Shown here piece after piece: positions 47,182 to 57,911 of a stretch of 64,000 nt of DNA. The DNA comes from Xanthoparmelia taractica (lineage: Eukaryota; Ascomycota; Lecanoromycetes; Lecanorales; Parmeliaceae): the NCBI GenBank assembly GCA_033085395.1, contig JANQBS010000187.1, positions 1 through 64,000 of the forward strand. Direction: 5' to 3'. Below the pieces are notes generated by a model. That model made no database searches and was not told where the DNA came from. It saw only the letters and a list, made by a program, of their open reading frames with translations. The first letter of the stretch is position 1; each line of letters starts with the position of its first letter. The position numbers were made by a program, and so were the translations under genes.

Positions 47182-47433
47182 AAAAATTCGGAATAAATGA
47201 GACGTGCGTTAGTACAGGATCGTTTATCTAGCAGAGGTTTGCTGACATGTTGGCGACTATAACGAGTATGAAAAGCGTGATGAGCTTTATTCGAAGGGAG
47301 AATATTGATTGCAAAGGTGCTTGGCTTATTGAAGGTCCTCGTCTACACCGTCGAAGGGCCAAAAGTTACAGATTTGTCCTCACGAAGCACAGCAGCTGAG
47401 ATGTGGAGTAGACCACGTATCCGCTTGCTCTGA
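47182..47433. other. Convergent spacer CDH1 / PDX1
   Basis: 252 bp between two stop codons; 3' UTRs only. Confidence 0.6.
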
Positions 47434-48981
47434 TTATAGGATCAATTTCCCTGGCTCAACCTGCAAGAAAGTCTTTACCCTTTCCAAGAATACCCTTGCT
47501 CGTCTTTCGTCTCCCTTGGCTGCACTGACACTAAACAAGTTTGTCGAATCCCTTGCCTTCGTTTCACCTATGCTATCTGGTGGTGGTGCCTTTTTACCCT
47601 TTATAGAAGCTGTTGTAGGGAATCTGCCGGTCAATAGATCATATACATCTGGTTGCCTGCGCGGTCCCGCCCTCCCCATGAAAGGCTTCGCTGGCAGTGC
47701 AGTAATCTGCGGTAGGTATCTGCCTCTCGGAGCCTTGAGGCTGACTTTATCAAGTCCCAGTATTTCATTGAAGAGTCCGTCAGCTGATGGCCTCGTAACT
47801 GTCGAGCGCGGTAGGTCATCGTTGGCGAGATCCGTAGCACGGGCGATGAAGGTTGAAAGTGGAAGGGTAACACCCAGAGTCGCTTGAATGCGTTTTTGGA
47901 CTGAGGTCACTGACGATAGAGAAATGGGGATGGCGACTTCGGTGTCAGTAAGTTCAGGTTCGGGTTCAGGTGCTTTTTGTGCTTGAGCTCCGCTTCGTTG
48001 AGATGGCGCCATTGCTTTGGGTGGGGCGGGCTTGACGTTACTGACATCTAGATGTTCAAGTCTGGTGATCCGCATGGATTGTTCGTACGAATAAGATGAG
48101 GATATCTTGCCTAAATATCCCAGAACATCTCCCTTTAGCAACCGGCCTTTGGGCCCACTAGCTGGAACTCTATCTGCCTCAGAGCTGGATAGACCATTCT
48201 CGTGGAGTAAGTGAGCGACGGATGGGTACAGAGGATAACGTTGTTTTCGAGGTTTGCCTGCGGAAGTAGTGGCTGTAGAAGGTTTCGAGGGTTTCAGAGG
48301 CGCAGAATCTTCAGCTTTGGAGGAAGGTGACTCGAGCTTAGATTCTGACGACTTGGACGCATCAATGCCAGATCCAAGGTCTTCTTGCGTTGAAGGGGAT
48401 GGGGCGGGCTCTTCGGCTGGAAGAGATAATGTGCTCAGGTCATCGTCGGTTTCAGCTAACACAGCTATCCGAGTGCCAACCTTTACTCCCTTTGATCCAG
48501 CTTCTTGCTGTCACCCAACTATTCTCAGTACGTCACCGCAGATGTAACTTGGTTGCGGAAGAAGTACCGTTATCTTCGCCATTTTACCATCGTCTTGCGC
48601 TTCCACGTCCATTTGGGCTTTATCGGTCTCTATTTCTAAGAGGACATCACCAGTTGAGAAAGATTCTCCTGCGAGATCGAAAATCAGCACGATTCAGAGA
48701 TTCGATTCATGAACCTGCTTACCCTCTTTAACCTTCCAGCTTGCAATGTTCCCCTCGGTCATTGTAGGTGACATTGCCGGCATTGTAAAGTTTTGAGCAG
48801 CCAGCATCCTCGAGCAGCTTCGGAAACCTACCCAAAGGAATCAGCACGAGTATCTTCATGATGCTAGGTGACACTAAGGCGCTTTGAGACTTCATGACAG
48901 ACCTCTGTCGCATGTGTGAGTGCGTAATGGCAGGCTCGTGCTTCGAGCGAATCCTTTAGTGACCGTGCGCAACGACACCAT
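47434..48981 (-). CDS. PDX1: Pyruvate dehydrogenase complex protein X (E3-binding protein)
   Basis: Four exons: 48903-48981, 48723-48827, 48568-48668, 47434-48507; total 452 aa. Residues 1-40 (MVSLRTVTKGFARSTSLPLR...) are basic and Ser/Arg-rich, as in mitochondrial presequences. The lipoyl domain follows: FTMPAMSPTMTEGNIASWKV, and ETDKAQMDVE with lipoyl Lys78. After a Ser/Pro-rich linker comes the peripheral subunit-binding domain (about 185-228, YPSVAHLLHENGL, GPKGRLLKGDVLGYL). The C-terminal domain resembles the E2 fold, but I see no HxxxDG catalytic motif, so it is protein X and not E2 (LAT1). It anchors E3 in the PDH complex of the mitochondrial matrix. It is head-to-head with the next gene over 299 bp. 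Confidence 0.93.
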
Positions 48982-49280
48982 GATTGTACGGATGGATTAG
49001 AGAAGGGGGAACTTTTCTAGGGTCATGAGATAGCTTGACCTCGCATATATGAGTACTTGTACATCTGGGATGGCTAGGAAGATGCAGATGAGCTCTGCTG
49101 CTTGAACCCAAGAAGGTTGCGGCCGGAGCTAAAAATATAAATCTTGGCCGACTTCCGAGGTTCGTGTTTTTGACGCGAATCTGATAGCTTTTTGCTGAGG
49201 ATATGCGTGTACTTCCGAACAAAGCTTTAGTACTGGCTTAGACCTGGCGTTGCCTGGAGCTTGAAGGCGCCATCAATTCA
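48982..49280. promoter_or_regulatory. Divergent promoter, PDX1 / two-TM protein
   Basis: 299 bp between start codons of two genes whose products both appear mitochondrial. No known element recognised by eye. Confidence 0.5.
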
Positions 49281-50280
49281 ATGAGCCTGCGTTTCCCGGC
49301 TACACTGCACTCGTGGCAGGCAAGCTTCAAGACTCGTTCGTTCCCTCAACCTTTTGCGGGGGCCCTTGGAAGTCGTAACCAGTTATGCGACATTCATCGA
49401 GGATGCCAATTTGCCAATAGCGCTCCAGGCCTATTTCAAAGGAAGAACAGGGCCCAACAAATGCCCAAAAGAGAAACTCCAAAGCCAAGCCAGACTCTCA
49501 TCTCTGGATCTCGAAAGCCTGCGGCGTACGAACCTCTGGCCGAAAAGTTGGCCCTTCGCGCCTCTCCGACTCTGTTATATCAGGCTTCATCCTATACCGA
49601 CTACCTTTTCGGGTGTTATGTGACTGGAGGCAGTCTACTTGCCGTTGCATGGCTTAATTTCCAAACCCAGTTCTATGTTCAGCCCGGAGGTGTGCCCTCG
49701 TGGGTGCCTGCTTTTACAAGTTTCGGTAGCTTCATGATTGCCTGTACTGGGTTTTGGATGTTTCTCAAGGTGAGAATGTTTGCGAGTCCGGGTGTTTTTG
49801 CTGCAAGATTGACACGGATTTCAGCCACAGAACATGGTCCGGGTCATTACATGTCTTCCATCTTTAGCCAAATCAGTACCGGGTTCTAGGTCATTGCTTC
49901 TGCAAATAGAGCGGACTCCGATCTTACTCTTCAAGCGACGAAAGCTTGTCATAGTACCTCCGAGCGACGTAACAATATCCTCACCCTTGTTCAACAATGA
50001 TGCGGAGCAGAAAATGGAGGCAACGATTGCCGGAATTGCTCGGCGTGATAAACGACTACGTGCGTTCGCAAAGACTAACCTACTCACGCTACCTTTCAGA
50101 CAAGCAGGATACTGGATGTGGAGAGGTATCATGGGGATCAGAAGTGTATTCACCAAAGGGGGGTTTCACTATCTTCACGTTAGAGGAAAGAATAGGGTGT
50201 GGAAGCTAGACAAGGACCCAGCTTGGGCCTTGGATGACGGAAAAGCACTCGATAAACTGGTGAAAATCAAGCTCGGATGA
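49281..50280 (+). CDS. Small two-TM protein, probably mitochondrial (TMEM223-like?)
   Basis: Two exons: 49281-49769 and 49825-50280; total 314 aa. The N-terminus (MSLRFPATLHSWQASFKTRS) is basic, Ser-rich and free of acids, like a matrix presequence. Two hydrophobic segments follow: LFGCYVTGGSLLAVAWLNF and AFTSFGSFMIACTGFWMFL. After them comes a basic region with LVIVPPSDVTISS, and the C-terminal part is ...FHYLHVRGKNRVWKLDKDPAWALDDGKALDKL... The plan (two TMs, then a soluble beta-like domain) recalls TMEM223 or TMEM186, both assembly factors of the respiratory chain. I base that on layout only. Function is not established. Confidence 0.85.
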
Positions 50281-51060
50281 AATTTAAATGGAGAAGGCAT
50301 TCTTTTAGGGCAAGTACACACGGGTTATAGGCGACGAGACTCATCTTCTTCTAGACGACTGTCCTGGCCTGGACGTGACGCATTCTCCAGAAGATTTCAA
50401 GATATGGATCCGTCGGGGATCGCTCACGTACCGTTTTAGGATGAGAGTCTTGTTCACCAGCAACCTTGAGCTAGAACTCAATTTGGACAAATCCCAATGG
50501 GGGCCTCGAGATAGGTCTGGGCCACGGTAGTATCCCATCTTTGAGTCCCCAAGACGCTGCATACCGTGTAGACTCATGCAATAATCTGAAGCCCAATCAA
50601 GTCATGTTGTTTGCATCATGTGTCTAGTCGCATTGAGACAGACACATTGCCAGCAAAATATCTCCTCGATGGCTTGTTTCAACCACCTGCATCATGATAT
50701 AGGATCTGCTGTCCTCTTGCAATGAAGGTTTTGGATTCGGATAAGAGTAAGCGTTACCCTCGCCATGGGTCACGTTCGGCTGAGTTTTCCATCTCAATAG
50801 CACACATGGTGATGGAGGCGCCTATATAAATAGTGACAAGTTGACTTGGTATACTACTTTGTCTCTTCGCGTATAATTAAAACCGTGGTCGACGGTAATG
50901 GTACGTCCCTCAAGCCGTCGGGGCCTTATCAATACAGTCCTATCGTCATCCATACTGTGGGCCAATGCTACATATTCAGAGCACGACAAGAGCCATCCAT
51001 AAATGGTTATTTTTAAAGAAAGTAAGCTAGTTAGAGGCATGGTCGACCTCGCCGAGAACA
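50281..51060. other. Convergent spacer to SMC1
   Basis: 780 bp between the stop of the two-TM gene and the predicted SMC1 stop. Small frames look accidental. No repeat or RNA gene seen. Confidence 0.5.
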
Positions 51061-54000
51061 TTACTGATACTTGCGCAACTACGGATACCAGTGTCAGCAT
51101 AGAATTTTTCCAGGTAATTGCGAAAACAGCAGGGAGCTTACATCCAAGGTCAATGCCTTGCTCGAGTTCGCTCCTTGGTCCCTGTATATCCCTACCAGCG
51201 CCTCACTTGCCTGAAAAAGACCAGTCTTTAAGCTGATCACGATGAATTGCATTCCGGGTCGCGCATGGTCTCTGATATAGTTCGCAATCTTTGCGACGTT
51301 GGCATTGTCTAGCGCAGCGTCGACTTCATCGAGCACAAAGAATGGAGACGGCTGATAACTGTGGACTGCAAAGAGCAAGGCAAGAGCAGCCATGGTTTTT
51401 TCACCCCCAGAAAGATGCTCCATGTCGCGGAATCGCTTCAGGGGTGGCATGGCGTGGTATTTAATCCCGTCGAGATAGGGTTCTTCGCCGTCTTCCATGT
51501 CCAGGTATCTGGTTGATTGTCAGCGAAAGATCTCTGTAGTGGAATGACCACCGGTAATTCATACGCTTGGCCGCCCATAGGCAGAGACGCGTCTCTGGTA
51601 AGGTCCTTGTAAATGGGGCCAATTTGTTCCGAGATGTGCGAGAAAGCCTTGCTGAAAACTTCAAATCGCTGCTCTTTGACTGCCTGGAAGTCATCTTTCG
51701 CTCTTTTGGCACGCTTTCGTGCGTCCTCAAAATCCCGATCTGTACTTTTTAGCCGATCCTGCACTACACCCAGCCGTTCGACCGCACGCATGTTAGGTGC
51801 CATGCCTTCGAGTTCGCTGTTCAATCTTTTGACGCGGTCTTGTAACTCGGAGTCTAGCTTTTCGTCGTTACTCTGTGCTAGTTATTAGTATTGCAAAGAT
51901 GTGATGCCAATAGGCCTAAACAAAACAGACGTACCTCTCTTAGATCCTCATCGAGCTCGTCAAAGTCAATCTCGATACCATAGTCCTGCGTTTCAGGTGG
52001 AGTGGCCGCCTCTGTGTCGTCATCCATATTTACGGCATCAGAGTCAATCTGGAGAACATCGTCAAGAGGTACTTGGTCGAGACCCTTTGATCCTTCCTCT
52101 AGCGGAATGCTGATGTCCTCGAGCTTGCAACGCCTTAGAAGAGTGTACCTGCTGGAGGCATTAAGCTGTCTATCGGATTCCAAACCTGATATGGCTTTCA
52201 ACGTCAAATCAACACTCTTGCTTCTCTTCTGCACCTCACGACGCTGTTCCGCGACCTTTTCAGCCTTCTGATTGTGCTTGACCTTCTGTTGCTCCAGCTG
52301 CTCGGTTAGTTGATCTAGCTCCACCATCAAGCTATCCAACTCGTTTTGCGAGGCTTCTTTTTCTGCCTCAAGCTCTTGGACAAGATTTTTATCGTGTGCA
52401 GCACGGTCTTGCGCGACTTCGATACGGCTTTTAGTCTCCTGTAGTTGCTGTTGCTCGTAACTGATTCGACTCTCGAGGCGGCTCTTCTGTGTACTGAATT
52501 CTAGCTTTCTCTGCGCTCCCTCCTGCTGCAATGAGCCCTGCTGAGCCTCATAGGTACGTACGTTGTTATAACCAAGCCGTCGACAGAAATCAGCAAACAC
52601 CTCGTCTTGTACCTCACTGACAGCATCCTGAACCTCCTTCAGTGTGCTTTCGAGGTCTTGAAGCTCTCGAAGCTTCGCTTCGTACTTCGGCTTGCATGCT
52701 CCTAGCTCTCGTCGAGCGTGAGCCAGTTCCTTTTGCTTGCCAGCCTGATTGCGATCAAGGGCCTTGGCTTCGTCTCTAAGATATGTCAGTTTCTGCTCGA
52801 GACCTGCCAACTCCCCTTGGAGCACTTCTTCCTCGGAAGCACCGCGACGCGATTCTGGAAGTGCCGCCAACTCCGAAACTAGCTTTTCCTGCAGCTTCCG
52901 AAGATTTTCCACCTCTGAGTCTTCCCATCGCCGTGTTTCCTGCTTGCCACCTTGACCACCAGTCATATTGCCGCCCTTATGTATGATTGAACCATCAAGA
53001 GTGACCGCTTTGACATCATTGCGTTTCTCCCAGCATATTACCTTGGCTGTGGCAAGGTCATCGCAAATGACAACATTACCACAGACATACGAGAATGCAC
53101 GTTCTAGAGACCTCTCATAGTTAATTGTGTCCAAAGCCATTCGGCATCCCCGATGTTGACCTTTCAGATTGGAGTTCAAGGCAGTGAATTGGATAGTGTC
53201 CAGAGGTATGAACGTTGCTTGACCCCGACGCTGTTCTCGCAGGTACTGAATGCACTCGATGGCCGTTTTCTCGTTCTCGACAATGACTGCATCGAAATTG
53301 CGTCCGAGGACTGTACTGACCGCCGTTTGATATCTCTTTTCGACAGGCTTGCACAGTTCACTTACTCGGCCTTTGACACCTGGAAAGATACGCTTCATGT
53401 CCGCGATAGTAGCCTTTAGGCGCAAGTCCTTCTCATTCTGCTTCCTGCCGTCTTCTGCCTCCAGAAGCTTGGTCAACACCTCTTGAAGCTTTTCATCTTT
53501 CTCCGTCCTCAGCTGCGCAAGACGGAGTCTTTCAGAAGTGTGTTCATGGAATGTTTTCTTCTTGCCGTTGATCTCCTTCATAGTCTGTTTGATCTGGCTG
53601 TCGACGCTGTCCTTGCGCTCACCTAGTTCGACCAGCTCTTCCCCTAGCTTCTGGGCCTGCCAATCCACACCGTCTACTTTGCTTTTCAAGCTCCTGACTG
53701 TCTCCTCATCGGCCTTCTGCTGACGACTGAGACTGTTAACTTTGATTTGGTCACCGGAAGTCTTTTTGTTGACTTCTTCCTTCAACTTATTATAGCGCTG
53801 CAAATCAGCTGTGCTCAGTTCACGACCCTCCTGTTCAGCCAATTTCTGAAAATCGCTCTCCCATTGAGCTTGTGCTTTTTCGACAATTTTCAGGTCCTTG
53901 GTCGATTGCTTTACGTTGTGGGAGTGGACATCGCGTTCCTTTGAGAGCTCCGCAATCCGAATGTTCTTATTGATAAGATTCTTATTCGTGATACCGATTT

Positions 54001-55132
54001 TCTCGGCAGTTGGCACAAGACCGTTCTCCTTGGACTCAATGTCTTTTTCTTTCTGTTTGATGGTCTTCTCAACTTTGGAGGCGTCCCGGCCAACTCTAAT
54101 CTGTTCTTTTTTGGCTTCCTCCAACGCCGTCTCGTACTTCTCGATCTCACGGCGCTGCTCCTTGAGCTCTTCCTGATGCTTCTGGATTTCCGCCCCAGAT
54201 TCCTCAATGACTTTTTGGAAATGGTATAATTTCCAGAGTATGTGAGTTACAATAGCCCGGTCCCTCTCCTCGGCTTTCTTGTTGTAACTGTCAGCCTCGT
54301 TTTTCTGGTCTGTGTATTGCTTTATCTCAGAATTGATGCCTCTCCGTCGATGCAGGGTAAAGGTTTGGTTCTCCAAAGCCTCTTCCTGGGCCTCCTTTAA
54401 TCTCTCATAGTCCGCTTTGTACTCCAGACTGCCTGAAATTTGTTCAATAAGGCGCGTCAGATCTCGGGGTGACTGAGAAGCAAGCGCTTCCACGTCACCT
54501 TGGAAAACCAGGAAATTTCGAGCCTTGATCAAGATGTTCTCTAACTCCAAAGCTTCGTTGTATTGCTGCGCTGAGACCACGCGATCATTAATACGATATT
54601 CGCTGATGCCTTGGTTTGTAATTGTACGCTTCCAAAGTTGCTCATCGCCAGCATCGTCCTCGTAGACCGCCATTACCCAGGCGCTCTTGGGATCGTTACG
54701 TTCCTGCATGCCATTCTGGCTCTCTTCCAGGTCCGAGCCCGCATCGCCGTTGGCGTGACCATTGACGCCGTTGGTTGTTGCTGAGCCGTCCCCATTGATC
54801 TTGGAAGTTCTCAATACCCGACCTCGGAAAACGAGGTCGCGAAGGTGAGCTGAGCGCAGGTGAGATGATTTGATGCCGAGAACGAAAGAAATCGCATCCA
54901 TTCTAGCCAGAGCTTGGTAAGAAAATACCATGGCGTTTGTAGGGCCACTTACGAATTGGATTTTCCAGAGCCATTGGGGCCGATGATTGAGGTGAAGTAG
55001 GAATCTCCAAGGAGAAGGATATGGTGGCCCTTGTAGGACTTGAAGTCTGTCAAACCATCAGCGCAATGAACCAGTACCTTTTGGGTGCGTGTAAAACGTA
55101 CTGTAAAGCTCGAGACGGATGAGCTTCCCCAT
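51061..55132 (-). CDS. SMC1: Cohesin subunit SMC1
   Basis: Six exons: 55102-55132, 54953-55046, 51935-54902, 51565-51872, 51142-51508, 51061-51069; total 1258 aa. MGKLIRLELYNFKSYKGHH begins the N-terminal ATPase lobe; Walker A is GPNGSGKS (33-40). Two long coiled coils flank a hinge (about 520-680, with VKGRVSELCKPVEKRYQTAV and GGNMTGGQGGKQETRRW). The C-terminal lobe has the signature LSGGEK (1166-1171) and Walker B FFVLDEVDAALDNANV. It ends ALTLDYQ. SMC1 pairs with SMC3 to form the cohesin ring that holds sister chromatids. The last exon codes only Tyr-Gln-stop. It is needed because the frame past GAT (51,142) meets a canonical GTAAGC donor. If not spliced, the protein would gain about 15 residues. 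Confidence 0.95.
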
Positions 55133-55694
55133 GTTTGCAGTGATACTCGAACAACACTACTAAATACGGTCATGAAGCTTCATTCAGCGATCAAGTTGTT
55201 ATAGAGGGGACAGAGGAAGTTGTCGCATTATGTCGACGATTGCGTTTTCAAAAGACTGTGTTTGGAGTCGAACTCGAGTGGGAAAGCGCGTGACGCGCTC
55301 TAACTTGCAACCCGGTAAAACATCGGCGATGATGTACTCGCCCAATCAGGAAACGTGGTTCAACCAGGAGGACAATCGAGAGGACTGCGAAGTAAGGTAA
55401 GATATGACAACTTACGAACAGGCTAGATGGTGCGGTTGCAGATACCACACCACTCTTTAAGGCATCACCCCTCATAAGAACGTATGGTCAAGACTTCTGT
55501 TGTGAGCATGCGTATCTTTCCTTTTACCTCGCTCCTTCATCATCGCCTTCCCTCAGCACTCCAGATAACTTTAGGGGATAACTTTAGGGGCTGACATTGC
55601 TGTCTCTGCGCCAAAGCTGCGCTCGTCGATCCTTTAGTACCCAGGTCGGCCCACTACAGCAGCTGTTGCGTCCTTTCGCCAACACAATAACAAG
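55133..55694. promoter_or_regulatory. Divergent promoter, SMC1 / GPC1
   Basis: 562 bp between start codons. A 14-bp word GATAACTTTAGGGG is repeated in tandem at about 55,565-55,592. No gene seen. Confidence 0.5.
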
Positions 55695-57347
55695 ATGTCG
55701 GACGTGACAGGCATCCACACAGCCGGGGCAGATGTTGGTCTGTCCGACGATGTCCTTTCACTTAGAGTGTCAAGATCTTCAACCCAAGGATCATGCACTT
55801 CATCCGCGACAGGGGGTTCTCCGCTCTTGGATCCAAAGACGCCTGAGCTCTCCTCGCCCCTGCCGAGCCCAAATTTGTTGTCGAGGAATTTGTCGACCTC
55901 GGACTTCAGCTCTTATCACGAAGAATGGGAAACTCCTTTAGAAACTCTTACTGTGTTCGACCTCCTCGACAACCTTGCGCTTCCTTCGCGCCTAGAAAAG
56001 TGGCAGACCAAAATATCAGTGCAGACCGAAAGGGTGCGACGACAACGTGAGAGGATCAAATCGTCCACGTCCAATGCAAAGGACCGAGTAGTCGAAGAAT
56101 GGCGAAGGCGTCTGCCACCACCAGATGAGCAACTCGACAAGTACAGGAAACTCGTGAGCGAGTCCGTAAACCGTCTTGGTTCGCAGTGGCACGATACAAA
56201 AGCTGTGACCGCCCGAGAGAAGCTTTCTTTCATCGCTGGAGTGCTCAACATTTTCATAAGCGGATACCTGATTGGCGGGTATCCGGACTTATTCTACTTT
56301 TGGTTCACAGCACAGCTTTGCTACTTTATGCCAATACGCTTCTACACATATCACAAAAGGGGTTATCACTACTTTCTAGCGGACATGTGCTATTTCGTCA
56401 ACTTCCTCTTACTTCTGGCAATCTGGGTTGCACCAAGATCGAAAAGACTTTTCATAAGTACGTATTGCCTGGCATACGGAAACAATGCTGTCGCCATTGC
56501 GATGTGGAGAAATTCCATGGTGTTCCATTCTTTGGACAAGGTTACAAGGTCAGTGGGCTTGACGTCAACCGGTCCCCGATTGCTGAAATTGGACAGCCTA
56601 TTCATCCATATCATGCCACCAGTGACACTGCATTGTCTGGTCCATCTCACGCCTCCAGAGATCCAGCTAGTACGCTTCCCAGGTATATATGCCATCGTGC
56701 AGAGCTCCCCAGATAGCGCGGTGCACTATTCTCTGCTGGGCATGATGGCCTGGTCATCTGTACCATACGCCGTCTGGCAACTTTCATATCACTTCTTCAT
56801 TACTGTAAGGCGTCGAGAAAAGATTGCTGCAGGCCGGCCTACAAGCTTCACCTGGCTACGAAGATCTTACGCTAAAAGCTGGATCGGACGCTTGATACTA
56901 GGACTTCCTGAACAACTACAAGAACCAGCGTTTATGCTCACACAATACCTTTATGCGTTGGGAAGCATGCTACCATGCCCAGTGTGGTTCTGGTATCGGT
57001 GGCCGAGCGCAATCTTTCTGCTCTCACTGTTTGTTTGGAGCATTTACAACGGAGCAACGTACTATATTGATGTCTTCGGAACCCGCTTCCAGAAAGAATT
57101 GGAGCAAATGAAGAAGGACGTTGCTAAATGGCAAACCAGCCCGGATGCTTTCAGCAGTCCTTTGATGACGCCAAAGGCGGAAAATGGCTCAGCAACACCC
57201 CAAATACAGCAAAATACCGACGATAAAAGTGGCGCCCATGGACATGAACGAAGTAAGAGCAGCATCGATCAAATACCCATGCTTGACGCGCAGCATGAAG
57301 GATCTAGTAGGACAGAGTACGTTCCAGATGAAAAGGTTCGGGGGTAA
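55695..57347 (+). CDS. GPC1: Glycerophosphocholine acyltransferase GPC1 (DUF2838)
   Basis: Two exons, 55695-56548 and 56597-57347; total 534 aa. The 48-nt intron keeps the frame open when unspliced; removing it gives HSLDKVTSLFIHIMPP, as in the family. The N-terminal 100 residues are Ser/Pro-rich and cytosolic. Family motifs are RFYTYHKRGYHYFLADMCYF, YGNNAVAIAMWRNSMVFHSL, TLHCLVHLTPPE, PYAVWQLSYHFFITVRRREK, LQEPAFMLTQYLYAL and WSIYNGATYYIDVFG. Eight or so membrane segments are expected. Yeast Gpc1 (YGR149W) re-acylates glycerophosphocholine to lysophosphatidylcholine with acyl-CoA in the ER. The C-terminus is polar with phosphosite-like stretches. Confidence 0.93.
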   Translation: MSDVTGIHTAGADVGLSDDVLSLRVSRSSTQGSCTSSATGGSPLLDPKTPELSSPLPSPNLLSRNLSTSDFSSYHEEWETPLETLTVFDLLDNLALPSRLEKWQTKISVQTERVRRQRERIKSSTSNAKDRVVEEWRRRLPPPDEQLDKYRKLVSESVNRLGSQWHDTKAVTAREKLSFIAGVLNIFISGYLIGGYPDLFYFWFTAQLCYFMPIRFYTYHKRGYHYFLADMCYFVNFLLLLAIWVAPRSKRLFISTYCLAYGNNAVAIAMWRNSMVFHSLDKVTRSVGLTSTGPRLLKLDSLFIHIMPPVTLHCLVHLTPPEIQLVRFPGIYAIVQSSPDSAVHYSLLGMMAWSSVPYAVWQLSYHFFITVRRREKIAAGRPTSFTWLRRSYAKSWIGRLILGLPEQLQEPAFMLTQYLYALGSMLPCPVWFWYRWPSAIFLLSLFVWSIYNGATYYIDVFGTRFQKELEQMKKDVAKWQTSPDAFSSPLMTPKAENGSATPQIQQNTDDKSGAHGHERSKSSIDQIPMLDAQHEGSSRTEYVPDEKVRG

Positions 57348-57911
57348 GAGTAAGGTGTGCCATCAGCAAATGTGCCCCTTGCATAAGAAGGTTTTCGGAT
57401 CATATGGCGTTAGCAGAACGGGCAGGTCATGCAGGTGGTTGGTTCATGGACTATTTTTTACAACATGTCGCAGTTCACTATGATACCCACCGTTCGGAAG
57501 CAATGCTTCCATTTCATAGCTTGATAGGCCTTAATGAAAGCACAAGACTCGAGGTATAGAATCCTTGCAATCATGCTCGATGCGACTGCTCGATGCGACA
57601 ACTCTGTACAACAGCGTTCGACTAATGGAGCCCCAAATAAGCCTAGTCTGTTTGCAGGCAAAAGCAGCCTTGTTGTCTTCGCTCCAATAGTACTCGAAGG
57701 AATTTTGCAACTTCATGTTCATGTTATGGGCAAAGTTCACCTACTCTAAGCTTTCTTTTGATGAGTATGGCACACCCGGCGGTATCCAATGGAAACATCA
57801 AAGCTGGGAGCCCTCAAGTGAAATCCCATGTAATAATCCCATGACTGCAGGGGGTCGAAAGGTGGAGGACGATCAACCGCACAGCTCCCCAATCTCCAAG
57901 CTCGGCCAAAG
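57348..57911. other. Intergenic region GPC1 to DCR2-type gene
   Basis: 564 bp between tandem genes, containing the promoter of the downstream gene. Small frames (57,534-57,749, 57,531-57,740) are unconvincing. Confidence 0.5.

Noticed and set aside
47516..47887. 123-codon plus-strand ORF
   Set aside because: Antisense shadow of PDX1.
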